Source: an uncultured Paracoccaceae bacterium (GTDB lineage: Bacteria > Pseudomonadota > Alphaproteobacteria > Rhodobacterales > Rhodobacteraceae). Taken from it: a stretch of 64,000 nt of DNA. Of the stretch, positions 26,646 to 35,268 are shown in pieces (position 1 is the stretch's first letter; each line of letters begins with the position of its first letter). The notes beneath the pieces were generated by a model. It made no database searches. It saw only the letters and a list, made by a program, of their open reading frames with translations, and was not told the DNA's origin. The position numbers and the translations under genes were made by a program. The stretch spans positions 186,001 through 250,000 of the forward strand of contig CANMIX010000005.1 in NCBI GenBank assembly GCA_947497985.1, written 5' to 3'.

Positions 26646-27629
26646 ATGGATGCGAGCTTTTCCCGGCGTAAACTGTTGGAGCCAGCCGAGCTTCGAGAAT
26701 TAAACACACGGTCTGATCTGCGGGGGTGGATTCAGATCCTCAGCCATGTGGGCGCGATTGCCCTGTTTGCGGTGTTACACGTACAAGCAATGGGCAGCTA
26801 TTGGGTTCTGTTGACCGGTTTTGCCCTCGGCGTTTTGTTGAACTTCCTCTATGCGGGGCAGCATGAATTGTCCCACGGCACTGTCTTTGCTACCCGCCGC
26901 GTGAACGAGTTTTGGGGGCGGTTGATTGGGTTTGTCATGATCTTTCCGCGCGACTTTGATCAGGTCATGCATTTTGCCCATCACAAATGGACCCAGGATT
27001 GGGAACGCGACGGTGAATTGGTGCGTGAACCATATACGCTGACCACCTATCTCTTGTGGCTCAGTGGTGTAACCTACTGGCGCAACAGAGTGTTTGGCGT
27101 CGTGCGGCGTGCCCGTGGTGTGATTGTAGAACCCTATATCCGCGCCGACGAAGAGAAAAAGGTCATTCGCGAAAGCCGCATCCATCTGGCGCTGTATCTG
27201 CTCATCATTGGTGCGTCCCTGACCTTTGGCAGCTGGGCCTGGGCCACGTTTTGGATCATCCCGATGATTTTGACCAAACCCGTTCATCAGCTGCAAAACA
27301 CGATCGAACATCTTGGGCTAAGTCACGAAGACAACATTCTGGAAAACACCCGCAGCACCCGCACCAATGGATTGATCCGTTGGCTGTGCTGGCAGATGCC
27401 CTATCACACCGCGCATCACACGTTCCCATCGGTGCCGTTTTGGAAGCTGCGTGATTTGAACGCCAAAATCGAAAAGCAGATCGGCGGCGAAGTCTGGCGC
27501 ATGGGTTGGTTTGAATTCCAGATCGAAGTCATCAAGAAACTGCGCCAAAAAGACGAAAGCCAATACCCAATGAACGAGGTCTGGGTGGTTCCGGTCAACG
27601 GTCGCAACATGCGGGTGGAAGCAGAATGA
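26646..27629 (+). CDS. Membrane fatty acid desaturase-type di-iron enzyme
   Basis: A 327-residue integral membrane protein with the three histidine boxes of the desaturase/hydroxylase superfamily: HELSH (73-77), HFAHH (109-113) and HTAHH (254-258). About four hydrophobic helices flank them. These boxes bind two irons that activate oxygen for desaturation or hydroxylation. The substrate is not necessarily a lipid, since the superfamily includes hydroxylases of small molecules, and the neighbours (TIM-barrel isomerase, 2OG oxygenase, amine-type transporters) are not lipid genes. The stop overlaps the next start by ATGA. Confidence 0.88.
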   Translation: MDASFSRRKLLEPAELRELNTRSDLRGWIQILSHVGAIALFAVLHVQAMGSYWVLLTGFALGVLLNFLYAGQHELSHGTVFATRRVNEFWGRLIGFVMIFPRDFDQVMHFAHHKWTQDWERDGELVREPYTLTTYLLWLSGVTYWRNRVFGVVRRARGVIVEPYIRADEEKKVIRESRIHLALYLLIIGASLTFGSWAWATFWIIPMILTKPVHQLQNTIEHLGLSHEDNILENTRSTRTNGLIRWLCWQMPYHTAHHTFPSVPFWKLRDLNAKIEKQIGGEVWRMGWFEFQIEVIKKLRQKDESQYPMNEVWVVPVNGRNMRVEAE

Positions 27630-28468
27630 GCCGCGCGCTGGAGATCTACACCTCCCTTTGGGCGATGCAGCCGCATGACCCCACAGGCGTAAAACTGCCC
27701 TACGAGCAGGTTGTCGAAATGGTAGCCGAGGCCGGATATCACGGCATGGCGTTGGATTTTGGCGCCACCTCGGTCGAGGACGTGAAACGGATCCAGCCGA
27801 TGATGGCGCGCGCCGGGCTGACACCGTTTTTGGTCGACTTCCCCAAGACCGTCGAAGGTTTGCGCCCCACGCTTCAGATGGCCAAAGATTTCGGCGCGCC
27901 TTTTGTGGTGGTCATCGGTCAGGTCATGCCGATCAGCGTTGAAGGCATGATCCCGGTCATTCGCGCCTGGATCGAGATGTCAGAACAAGAAGGCATGCCC
28001 ATCCTGTTTGAAACCCATCGCGACTGCATCACCAATGATCTGTTTTCGACGCTGTGTTTGCTGGACGCGGTTCCCGAAATGCGCCTGTGTGCCGATCTTT
28101 CACACTATGTCGTGGGGCGCGAAATGGCCTGTCCCATTCGCCCACGCGACGCCGAACATATGAGCCGCATCCTGGCCCGTTCCGACAGTTTTCAGGGACG
28201 TGTCGCAGGGCGCGGCCAGATCCAGCTGCAACTGGAGTTTCCGCAGAACCAAAAATGGGTCGATATGTTCAAGACCTTCTGGCGCGAAGGGTTCGAAGGC
28301 TGGCGCCGTCGCAACGATGACGGAACCTGTGTCTTTCTCTGTGAACTTGGGCCGCCCGATTACGCCATGACCGGTCCGGACGGGCGTGAGATGTCAAACC
28401 GCTGGGAGGAAGCCTTGCAAATCAAATCCTGGGTCGAGGCGATTTGGCAGGATCTCGACCAGATTTGA
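27626..28468 (+). CDS. Sugar phosphate isomerase/epimerase-like TIM-barrel protein
   Basis: A 280-residue protein of the xylose-isomerase-like TIM-barrel family (AP endonuclease 2 fold). Recognisable segments are GYHGMALDFGATSVED, PILFETHRDCITND with a Glu and His of the metal site, and RLCADLSHYVVGREM. The enzymatic reaction cannot be specified. Its ATG overlaps the desaturase stop by four bases, so the two are translationally coupled and likely act in the same pathway. Confidence 0.85.
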   Translation: MSRALEIYTSLWAMQPHDPTGVKLPYEQVVEMVAEAGYHGMALDFGATSVEDVKRIQPMMARAGLTPFLVDFPKTVEGLRPTLQMAKDFGAPFVVVIGQVMPISVEGMIPVIRAWIEMSEQEGMPILFETHRDCITNDLFSTLCLLDAVPEMRLCADLSHYVVGREMACPIRPRDAEHMSRILARSDSFQGRVAGRGQIQLQLEFPQNQKWVDMFKTFWREGFEGWRRRNDDGTCVFLCELGPPDYAMTGPDGREMSNRWEEALQIKSWVEAIWQDLDQI

Positions 28469-28506
28469 TGTGGCGGCCTTGGACGGCCAAGCCCCGTAAA
28501 ACAAGA

Positions 28507-28540
28507 GGGCAAGACCGAGCTGGGTCTTACCCCCATTTTT
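28507..28540. terminator. Hairpin between convergent genes, possible terminator
   Basis: AAGACC (28511-28516) pairs with GGTCTT (28523-28528), followed after ACCCCCA by TTTTT. The stem is short, so the call is weak. It lies between the convergent TIM-barrel and 2OG-oxygenase genes. Confidence 0.35.
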
Positions 28541-28559
28541 GTGTCCATTTGCTTGGTGA

Positions 28560-29645
28560 CTACTGGGCGGATTGATCCACTTCTTTTGCTTCTCGCATAA
28601 AGGGGCTTTCGTCTAGCACCTCGTAATCCGGAACGAATTCGCCATGTTCCAGCGCGTCGGCCATATAGCGGAAGGTTTTCACTGACATGCGCATCAAATG
28701 ATCGCCTGCTTTCATTGGCGGGTACTTTGCGATGGTCTCAGGTGTTTTGAACTTCTCAAGAGGTTCGACCACGGTGTGATAGTCCAACCCGAAAAACAAC
28801 GGCATCGAGTAGCGCTCCTTGCCAGTATTATAAACCCTGTGTTGCGTGGATTTGAATTCGCCCCCGGACCAAGTTTCAAAAATGTCACCGATGTTTACAA
28901 CGAAACAGCCGGGGATTGGCGGTGCCTCGATCCAGACGTCTTCGGCGTTCATCACCTGCAGGCCCGGTGCGCCGGTCAACAAAAGGGTGAAACATTCAAA
29001 GTCAGAATGGGCAGGGATGCCGGTGATTTCCTTGGTGGCGGGCAATTCATTTTCCGCGTAGCGCAGCAGGCGCAGTTGCGAAGTGGGGTAGGTGATATGC
29101 TGCGTCAGCTCTTCGGGATCAATTCCCAATTCCAATGCCAAAGCGTCCAGCAGGCGCAGACCTAGGTTAAAAGCGGCATCGTAATAGCCTCCGACGGTAT
29201 CCTTCCAACCAGGAATATCCGGCCAGATGTTCGGCCCCGTCATGCGCCATTGTGCAAGATAGTCCGGATGATCGTCGGGCGCGTCAAAGGACATATCCCA
29301 AGCTTCGTTATAAATGATCGACTTCGGAAAGTCGGCACCGTTCTCCTCGAACGGTACATAACCGCGATGGTGGGTGGTAAAACCCGACCAGTACTTCATC
29401 TTGAACCGGCGGGGTTTTTCATGGAACTCCTTGGATGCCGTAAACAGCGCATCGATTTGCTCCTGCGGAATGCCGTGGTTGGTAATATAGAAAAAGCCGG
29501 ATGTCCGGGCCGCGTCGCCCAGGGCGGCGGCAACTTTTGCCTTGTCATCTGTGTTGCCGGTGAACAATCCGGCAAGGTCAATTACGGGAAGGTTTGCTTC
29601 CTCAATCGTAAGCGCACGCTGGTCTTGAGAAATGTCGGAACGCAT
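28560..29645 (-). CDS. 2-oxoglutarate/Fe(II)-dependent oxygenase, isopenicillin N synthase family
   Basis: A 361-residue double-stranded beta-helix oxygenase. The N-terminal DIOX_N domain is seen in LPVIDLAGLF and SGFFYITNHGIP. The iron ligands are His213, Asp215 (PAHSDFECFTLLL) and His269 (STQHRVYN); Arg278 and Ser280 (RYS) should bind 2-oxoglutarate. GAGG precedes ATG 29645. Members hydroxylate or cyclise amino acids and many small molecules. It sits between two polyamine-type uptake clusters, so an amine or guanidino substrate is a reasonable guess, no more. Confidence 0.9.
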   Translation of the reverse strand: MRSDISQDQRALTIEEANLPVIDLAGLFTGNTDDKAKVAAALGDAARTSGFFYITNHGIPQEQIDALFTASKEFHEKPRRFKMKYWSGFTTHHRGYVPFEENGADFPKSIIYNEAWDMSFDAPDDHPDYLAQWRMTGPNIWPDIPGWKDTVGGYYDAAFNLGLRLLDALALELGIDPEELTQHITYPTSQLRLLRYAENELPATKEITGIPAHSDFECFTLLLTGAPGLQVMNAEDVWIEAPPIPGCFVVNIGDIFETWSGGEFKSTQHRVYNTGKERYSMPLFFGLDYHTVVEPLEKFKTPETIAKYPPMKAGDHLMRMSVKTFRYMADALEHGEFVPDYEVLDESPFMREAKEVDQSAQ

Positions 29646-29954
29646 GTGTTCAGTCCTCTTTCAGTCCGTATGACTGAGTATTCCCCACAAGGCCCCGCCG
29701 ACTGGCCCTCTGCTCTGCGACGGGACGGGGAGAGCCCGGAACCATGTTTCACTGCCAGAGAGCAAAGGCATAAAAAAATTGATCACAATTCTTCATCACG
29801 CGCGCCGTTTCGCTCAAAACTTAAACAATGGTGAATATGTTTGACGGGTTTTCGGCCTTGTGACTCACGGGATTTGAACCTGCCGTTGCAGCGTAAAGGC
29901 ACAAGGACGTGGTGAATCACACCACGCCACGCCGCAAAACAGGGGAAAATTGTC
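29646..29954. promoter_or_regulatory. Divergent control region with a tRNA-like fragment and a leader hairpin
   Basis: This gap separates the divergent 2OG-oxygenase and ABC genes and holds no convincing ORF. On the minus strand 29856-29906 contains a 7-bp stem CCTTGTG/CACAAGG enclosing a T-loop-like GGTTCAAATCC and a TGCC/GGCA arm; it resembles a degenerate tRNA 3' half and is too short to be functional. CGTGGTG/CACCACG (29908-29914 and 29920-29926) forms a second hairpin 28 bases before the ABC start codon. Confidence 0.4.
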
Positions 29955-31037
29955 ATGTCCGGGATGAATCGTCGCTCGCTTTTGAAGTCCGCCAGCAGTG
30001 TTGCAGGCCTTGCCGCCGCCTCCAGTGTGATAGGTGCACCGCTCATCGCCCAAGAACGCAGCCTGAAAATCGGCTCTTACGGCGGATACTTCGAAGACAG
30101 CTTTAAAGCGCATGTTTATCCGGCCTTCACCGAGGCAACCGGCATCAAAGTGGAAAGCGTCACGCAGCCGAACTCAGCCGATTGGTTGGTCACAATGACC
30201 CAGGCGACACAGGCCGGCAGTGTGCCGACCGATCTGTCGTTGTATGGCCGCGCTACCATGATCAAAGCCTCGCGTGTGGGCGGCTTGCTAGCCCCGTTGA
30301 ATGCCAAAGCCATGCCAGCCACCAGCAATATGGACCCGTATTTCGTCTTTGATGACACCACCGGCACCATTGGCGTTGGCGCGATGTCGTGGTTCACATC
30401 GATGGTCATCAACCCCGAAGAAGTGGACACCCCGGCAAGCTGGGCGGAATTCTGGGACAGCTCAAAATACGAGGCGTCGCTGGGTCTGCCGCGCAACTTC
30501 AATGCGCAGTTCCTGGACATCGTTGCCGCGACCTTCTTTGACGGGGCCGAGACATTCAGCACCAAAGACGGCATCATAGCCCTGGTTGAAAAAGCTGCCG
30601 AGATCAAACCAAACGTTGCCCTGTGGTGGTCTGCCGAAAGCCAGATGGAACAGGCGATGAAAAACACCGATATCATCGGCGGGCAGTATTATCTGGATGT
30701 GTCAAACCTGATGGCGCTGGACGGCTTCCCGATCCAGGCGGTCTTCCCCAAAGAGGGCAACCCGCAGGATTACGGCTCCTGGTGTCTGTCATCTCTGTCG
30801 GACAAAGGTGACGAAGCGGCAGAGTTCATCAACTTTACCTCTGACCCTGCTATCCAGGCCTTGATGAGCCGTAAAATCGGCACAGCGCCATTGGTTCCGC
30901 AGTCCAAAACCGACCTGACAGATGAAGAGTTCGCATTTGTGTCCGGCGCGCCGTCGATCAAACCAGCCTATGAGGCCTATCTCGACAGCGAGACATTTAT
31001 CAAAGAGACATGGGATAAAATGCTCGCAGGCGCATAA
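29955..31037 (+). CDS. Polyamine-type ABC solute-binding protein, Tat-exported
   Basis: A 360-residue periplasmic binding protein of the PotD type. The N terminus MNRRSLLKSASSVAGLAAASS is a twin-arginine signal; the mature part begins near QERSLKIGSYGGYF. Typical segments are AQFLDIVAATFFDGAETF and YSLDIDS-like hinge regions. It is the first gene of a six-gene unit with ATPase, two permeases, a cysteine hydrolase and an unknown protein. It is a different subtype from the binding protein at 22412-23524, and ligand specificity is unknown. Confidence 0.9.
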   Translation: MSGMNRRSLLKSASSVAGLAAASSVIGAPLIAQERSLKIGSYGGYFEDSFKAHVYPAFTEATGIKVESVTQPNSADWLVTMTQATQAGSVPTDLSLYGRATMIKASRVGGLLAPLNAKAMPATSNMDPYFVFDDTTGTIGVGAMSWFTSMVINPEEVDTPASWAEFWDSSKYEASLGLPRNFNAQFLDIVAATFFDGAETFSTKDGIIALVEKAAEIKPNVALWWSAESQMEQAMKNTDIIGGQYYLDVSNLMALDGFPIQAVFPKEGNPQDYGSWCLSSLSDKGDEAAEFINFTSDPAIQALMSRKIGTAPLVPQSKTDLTDEEFAFVSGAPSIKPAYEAYLDSETFIKETWDKMLAGA

Positions 31038-31040
31038 GTC

Positions 31041-32108
31041 ATGAATGGACTAAGCCTCAAAGGTATCTACAAAGATTTCGGCAGCGCACGCGCTGTCGAA
31101 AACGTCCACCTCGACTTTGCCGAAGGGGAGCTGACGGCGCTCCTTGGTCCCTCAGGCTGCGGGAAAACCACGCTATTGCGCATGATCGCAGGGCTTGAGA
31201 CACCCACTGGCGGCAGCCTCCATTTGGGCAGTCGCGACATCACGGCGCTGGCCGCCCACAAACGCCGCTTTGGCATGGTGTTTCAGAATTTCGCCCTTTT
31301 TCCGCATCTGAGCGTGCGCGAAAACGTGGTCTATTCGCTGGTCATCTCTGGAACCAGCAAGTCAGACGCGATCGCGACCGGGGAACGTTTGCTCGATCTT
31401 GTGCAGCTGCAGGGATATGGCGACCGCCGTGTGGGCCAGCTGTCCGGTGGTCAGCGTCAACGGGTCGCCATTGCGCGCGCCCTTGCGCAAGAGCCCGAAG
31501 TGTTTTTGCTGGACGAGCCGATGTCGGCGCTTGATGCAAAGCTGCGCGAAGACATGCAGGTAGAGCTGCGCCTGTTGCAGCAACGTCTGGGCATCACGAC
31601 CATTGTGGTGACCCATGACCAGCGCGAAGCCATGACAATGGCGGACAAGATCGTTGTCATGAGCCGGGGCAAAGTCGAACAGGTCGGTGCGCCGCAAGAT
31701 ATCTATCACCGACCCGAAAATGCCTTTGTCGCGGATTTCATAGGCAAGGCGAATTTCTATGATGGCGTTGTCGAAAACGGTAAACTGCGGGTCATGGACA
31801 CGCTGCTTGAAACGAACTCTCCGGCCAGTTTTATCAACGGCTCAGACGTCCGCATCGCCTGCCGGCCCGAAGTGCCCAGCCTGGGTCGTAAGGACATCGC
31901 AGGCAGTCAGCTGAACGCAACTGTGACCTTTGTGCGCGACGTTGGACCGGCCCGTGACATTCACCTTAAAACGGACATTGGACCGATGGTGGTGGAATAT
32001 GCCCGTGGCGAAGAACAGCAGGACTTTCAGGTGGGGCAAGATACTATTGTGACCCTGCCGCTCGATGGGTTGCATGTGTTCCCAGAACCCAGACAGGACG
32101 CAGTATGA
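31041..32108 (+). CDS. ABC transporter ATP-binding protein, PotA-like
   Basis: A 355-residue ATPase with Walker A GPSGCGKTT, signature LSGGQRQRVAIARAL, Walker B FLLDEPMSALD and switch VVTHDQ. The C-terminal TOBE domain carries VRIACRPE. It starts 3 bases after the solute-binding protein stop and overlaps the first permease gene by ATGA, so the importer genes are tightly coupled. Confidence 0.93.
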   Translation: MNGLSLKGIYKDFGSARAVENVHLDFAEGELTALLGPSGCGKTTLLRMIAGLETPTGGSLHLGSRDITALAAHKRRFGMVFQNFALFPHLSVRENVVYSLVISGTSKSDAIATGERLLDLVQLQGYGDRRVGQLSGGQRQRVAIARALAQEPEVFLLDEPMSALDAKLREDMQVELRLLQQRLGITTIVVTHDQREAMTMADKIVVMSRGKVEQVGAPQDIYHRPENAFVADFIGKANFYDGVVENGKLRVMDTLLETNSPASFINGSDVRIACRPEVPSLGRKDIAGSQLNATVTFVRDVGPARDIHLKTDIGPMVVEYARGEEQQDFQVGQDTIVTLPLDGLHVFPEPRQDAV

Positions 32109-33082
32109 GCGCGGTAAGCGATCCCGAAATTCTGGCAAACTCTGCCCCGACCGCACGCAGCCGTCTCGCAGATCTGTCGCTGTCGCAGCTGGTAATCTGG
32201 GGGCTTATCCTGTTCCTGTGTCTCTCTCCTTTTGCGTTGATCATCGCCGTCTCCTTTGGTGAAAAGATTGAGGGCGCAAGTTGGGAATGGGGATTTTCCC
32301 TGGTCAATTATCAACGTGTTTTTGTTGGGGCCAACTGGCCGGAAGAGGTGACATTCCTCTATCTGCAGAACCTTTACTATTCCCTGTACTATGCTGTCTT
32401 TGCAGCGGTTATCGCGGTGCTTTTGGCGTTTCCGTTTACCTATTTGATGACCGGCCTGTCGCGCCGGGCCCAAAGCGCGTGGTTGGTTTTTATCCTCTCC
32501 AGCCTGTCCCTGTCCGAAGTGTTTATCGTTATGGGCTGGGATGTGCTTTTGTCCAACCGTTCGGGTCTGCCGATGGTGTTCAAGGAGACTGGGTTGACCG
32601 CCTGGCTCAAAGAGGTGGGCTGGTTTGACACGCTGCGCGAATGGGGGTTGGCCAATCCGCGCAATGTGAAATTCAAAACATCCGTTTTTGCCACCGTGCT
32701 GACCATGTCCTATCTGGTTTGGCCCTATGCGGTGATCCTGCTCTATCCACCTCTGTCACGGATGGACCGCAGCATGATTGAGGCCGCCCAGACCATGGGG
32801 GCGGGACCTTGGACCGTGATGCGTACCGTTATCCTACCCTCGGTGCGGCTACCGTTGTTTGGCGCAACACTCTTGCTGTTTGTCTTCCTGCTGGGGGTCT
32901 ATGTCGCCGTGTCTGTCTTTGCGGAGCCGGCAAAACAGACCATGGCTGTATCAGTCTATTCCGCCGTACGTGGCGCTACGTTGAATGCGCCGTTTGGGGC
33001 CGCACAGGCGGTCATCCTCTTGATCACTGCGAGCGTATTCCTGGTGTTGGGGCAATGGATGAGTCGGAGGGCGTCCGCATGA
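32105..33082 (+). CDS. ABC transporter permease, PotB-like
   Basis: A 325-residue permease with an extended N terminus and about six helices. The EAA loop is AAQTMGAGPWTVMRTVILPSVRLPLFG. It is longer than the PotB homologue at 21560-22363, mainly through the periplasmic loop before DTLREWGLANPRN. Its start and stop both overlap neighbouring genes by ATGA. Confidence 0.92.
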   Translation: MSAVSDPEILANSAPTARSRLADLSLSQLVIWGLILFLCLSPFALIIAVSFGEKIEGASWEWGFSLVNYQRVFVGANWPEEVTFLYLQNLYYSLYYAVFAAVIAVLLAFPFTYLMTGLSRRAQSAWLVFILSSLSLSEVFIVMGWDVLLSNRSGLPMVFKETGLTAWLKEVGWFDTLREWGLANPRNVKFKTSVFATVLTMSYLVWPYAVILLYPPLSRMDRSMIEAAQTMGAGPWTVMRTVILPSVRLPLFGATLLLFVFLLGVYVAVSVFAEPAKQTMAVSVYSAVRGATLNAPFGAAQAVILLITASVFLVLGQWMSRRASA

Positions 33083-33882
33083 TTTTACGCACGCTTTCGA
33101 ACCTATTTCTGGCGCTGTCGGCCGTGATGTTGGCGCTGCCTATTCTGGTGGTCTGCGGGGCCGCGCTCAATTCCGGACGCTCCATGTTTTTCCCGCCAAA
33201 AGAGCCGACCTTGGCCCGGTTCAAGGAATTCTTTTTCACCGAAACCGTCTGGGTCACAGCTCTTGGCAATTCGGTGATTGTTGCCTTTTGCAGCGCGGCG
33301 CTGGCGGTGTTGGTCGCCTGGCCCTTGGCCTATGGGCTGTGGAAACAGGGCGGCAAGGCGGCGCAGGTTCTGGCGGGTCTTGGCTCGATGCCCTTTGCCC
33401 TGCCGCCCATTGTTTTTGGTGTGGGACTTGGATTTCTTTGGAGCTTCATCGGCACGCTGGGCACCTTGTGGATCGGCATCATCAGCCACGCGGCTTTGTT
33501 CATGGCCTTGCCGCTGGTGACCATTTCCATCGGTCTGCAATCCATCGACCGGTCGCATCTGGATGCGGCGGCTACAATGGGGGCGACAGGTTCGGTGGTC
33601 TTTCGCACCGTGATCTTGCCACAAACCATGCCCTATACTGTGTCGGGTTTTTTCTTTGCGCTGGTACTCAGTTTTAATGAGTTCATCGTGATGTTCTTTG
33701 TCTCGGCATCGTCCTATTCCACCGTGACGCTGCAGATCTTCAACTCCCTGCGCAATGGCTACACCCCGACCATGGCTGTGGCGGCGATTACCTTTATCGT
33801 GATTTCGGTCGCGGTTTTTTCTGCCGTCGCGCGCTGGGGGGATCTGCCGCGTTTGATGGGGGCAGAGCCTGCTAAATCCTAA
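33079..33882 (+). CDS. ABC transporter permease, PotC-like
   Basis: A 267-residue permease beginning at ATG 33079, which overlaps the previous stop by four bases; the open frame extends further upstream but that part duplicates the preceding gene's coding region in another frame. Six helices and the EAA loop AAATMGATGSVVFRTVILPQTMPYT are visible. It completes the importer. Confidence 0.92.
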   Translation: MILRTLSNLFLALSAVMLALPILVVCGAALNSGRSMFFPPKEPTLARFKEFFFTETVWVTALGNSVIVAFCSAALAVLVAWPLAYGLWKQGGKAAQVLAGLGSMPFALPPIVFGVGLGFLWSFIGTLGTLWIGIISHAALFMALPLVTISIGLQSIDRSHLDAAATMGATGSVVFRTVILPQTMPYTVSGFFFALVLSFNEFIVMFFVSASSYSTVTLQIFNSLRNGYTPTMAVAAITFIVISVAVFSAVARWGDLPRLMGAEPAKS

Positions 33883-33907
33883 CCACCGCTAAAAAAAGGA
33901 GTTCGCC

Positions 33908-34525
33908 ATGGCGCGCCAACCTACACTTGTCGGCAAAACCGTCCTGATTGTTGTTGATATCCAAAAGGGAGCCTTTCTGGATCGCAGCAACGCAGGCATC
34001 CCAACCATGCCCGACTATTTTGACAATATGTCTCGCGCGCGCAAAGTCGTGGACGCAGCCCACGCAGCGGATATCCCGGTGATCTTTTTTGAGGAAAATC
34101 ACCGCCGCGATATGGTGGATTACGGGCGTGAGCTGGACGGGGCCGAGGGCATTCACTGCCTCGACGGTGAACCCGGCACGCCTGTTGCTGCAGAAGAGAT
34201 GGACATGCGCGACAGCGACTATTTCATCCGCAAACGCCGCTATTCCTGTTTCTTTGGGACCGAGCTTGAAATCCTTCTCAAAGGGCTCAAGGCAGAGACA
34301 CTGATCCTGATCGGCGGCATGACAGATGTCTGTGTCCACTACACATTCGTGGATGGGCACCAGCATGATTACTACATGCGCGTGATCGCAGACAGCGTGG
34401 GCGGCACGTCGGACGCGGCGCATCAGGCGTCGTTGAACGCAATGGAGTATCTGCAGACCGGCGCGGTGCAAACCACGGATGAAATCGTGGCAAAACTGTC
34501 CAGCCTAAAAAGCGTCGCTGCATGA
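33908..34525 (+). CDS. Isochorismatase-family cysteine hydrolase
   Basis: A 205-residue cysteine hydrolase. The catalytic set is Asp17 (LIVVDIQKG), Lys109 (FIRKRRYS) and Cys142 (GGMTDVCVHYT). Family members hydrolyse amides such as nicotinamide, N-carbamoyl compounds, ureidoacrylate or biuret. AAAAGGAG precedes ATG 33908. It follows the importer genes by 25 bases, so it probably cleaves an amide or carbamoyl bond of the imported nitrogen compound; this is inferred from position. Confidence 0.88.
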   Translation: MARQPTLVGKTVLIVVDIQKGAFLDRSNAGIPTMPDYFDNMSRARKVVDAAHAADIPVIFFEENHRRDMVDYGRELDGAEGIHCLDGEPGTPVAAEEMDMRDSDYFIRKRRYSCFFGTELEILLKGLKAETLILIGGMTDVCVHYTFVDGHQHDYYMRVIADSVGGTSDAAHQASLNAMEYLQTGAVQTTDEIVAKLSSLKSVAA

Positions 34526-35268
34526 TTGGTTCGGGCGACCTCCAGGGGCATTGGCAACGGATCTGGCTGCGTGCTCCGGGACGCGAAGATGAAACCACAC
34601 GGGTCCATTGGATGCAGTTCGGACCGCTTTATGCGGACATTCGTATCCCTCTGGACCGCCCCACGCTGGATGGGGCCAAAGCGCTTTGTGATCTTACGCC
34701 GGCGCAGCTGGCCTCTTTGATGGCGGCTGAAGGGTTTGCCGGAACCATCACGGTTGTTGACAGCATCTGCACCTGGGCGCGCGACATCAATTGGCATGGC
34801 ACGCCCGACGGTGTGGATGCGGGGCTGATGTCGTTCGATGTGGCGGGTGATCTCGTCGAAGACGGTGTGCATGCGGAATATGCGGAACTTTGGCGCAGTC
34901 AACCTGCAAAGACCACGGCGGCTCATCGCGTTCAGGGCAAAGGGCTTGAGGGCGTGCTGGTGTTGTCACAGAACCAGTTCCTGCTTGCCCTGGGGACGCC
35001 GGACCTTCCAAACAGCGCTCCGCTTATCGCGGCGCTCAGAGAAGGGACGCAACCAGACGCATTGCCGGCTCATTTTGCGTCACACTATATCCTCGGCGAC
35101 TGGGATCAGGGGATCGGGACCGCGCGCCTTGCCACCAATCCGTTCCTAGAAGGCCGCCAGGTCCTGACAGCTACAGCCCAAGGGTTCGTCGCCGAATTGG
35201 CCGATTTTTACGGAGCGCCGCACCGGATCGAATTGCAGATCTATGCAGTGCCCCATTGGGCCAGATAA
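34522..35268 (+). CDS. Uncharacterised protein coupled to the cysteine hydrolase
   Basis: A 248-residue soluble protein with no recognised family signature. It is Trp- and His-rich at the start (GHWQRIWLRAPG, RVHWMQFGPLYADIRIP) and has a predicted mixed alpha/beta composition with the segments CTWARDINWHG and ASHYILGDWDQGIG; a lipocalin- or HRI1-like beta barrel is possible but unproven. There is no signal peptide. Its ATG overlaps the cysteine hydrolase stop by four bases, so it is the last gene of the transporter unit. Its 3' end overlaps the convergent MBL gene by 28 bases. Confidence 0.75.
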   Translation: MIGSGDLQGHWQRIWLRAPGREDETTRVHWMQFGPLYADIRIPLDRPTLDGAKALCDLTPAQLASLMAAEGFAGTITVVDSICTWARDINWHGTPDGVDAGLMSFDVAGDLVEDGVHAEYAELWRSQPAKTTAAHRVQGKGLEGVLVLSQNQFLLALGTPDLPNSAPLIAALREGTQPDALPAHFASHYILGDWDQGIGTARLATNPFLEGRQVLTATAQGFVAELADFYGAPHRIELQIYAVPHWAR

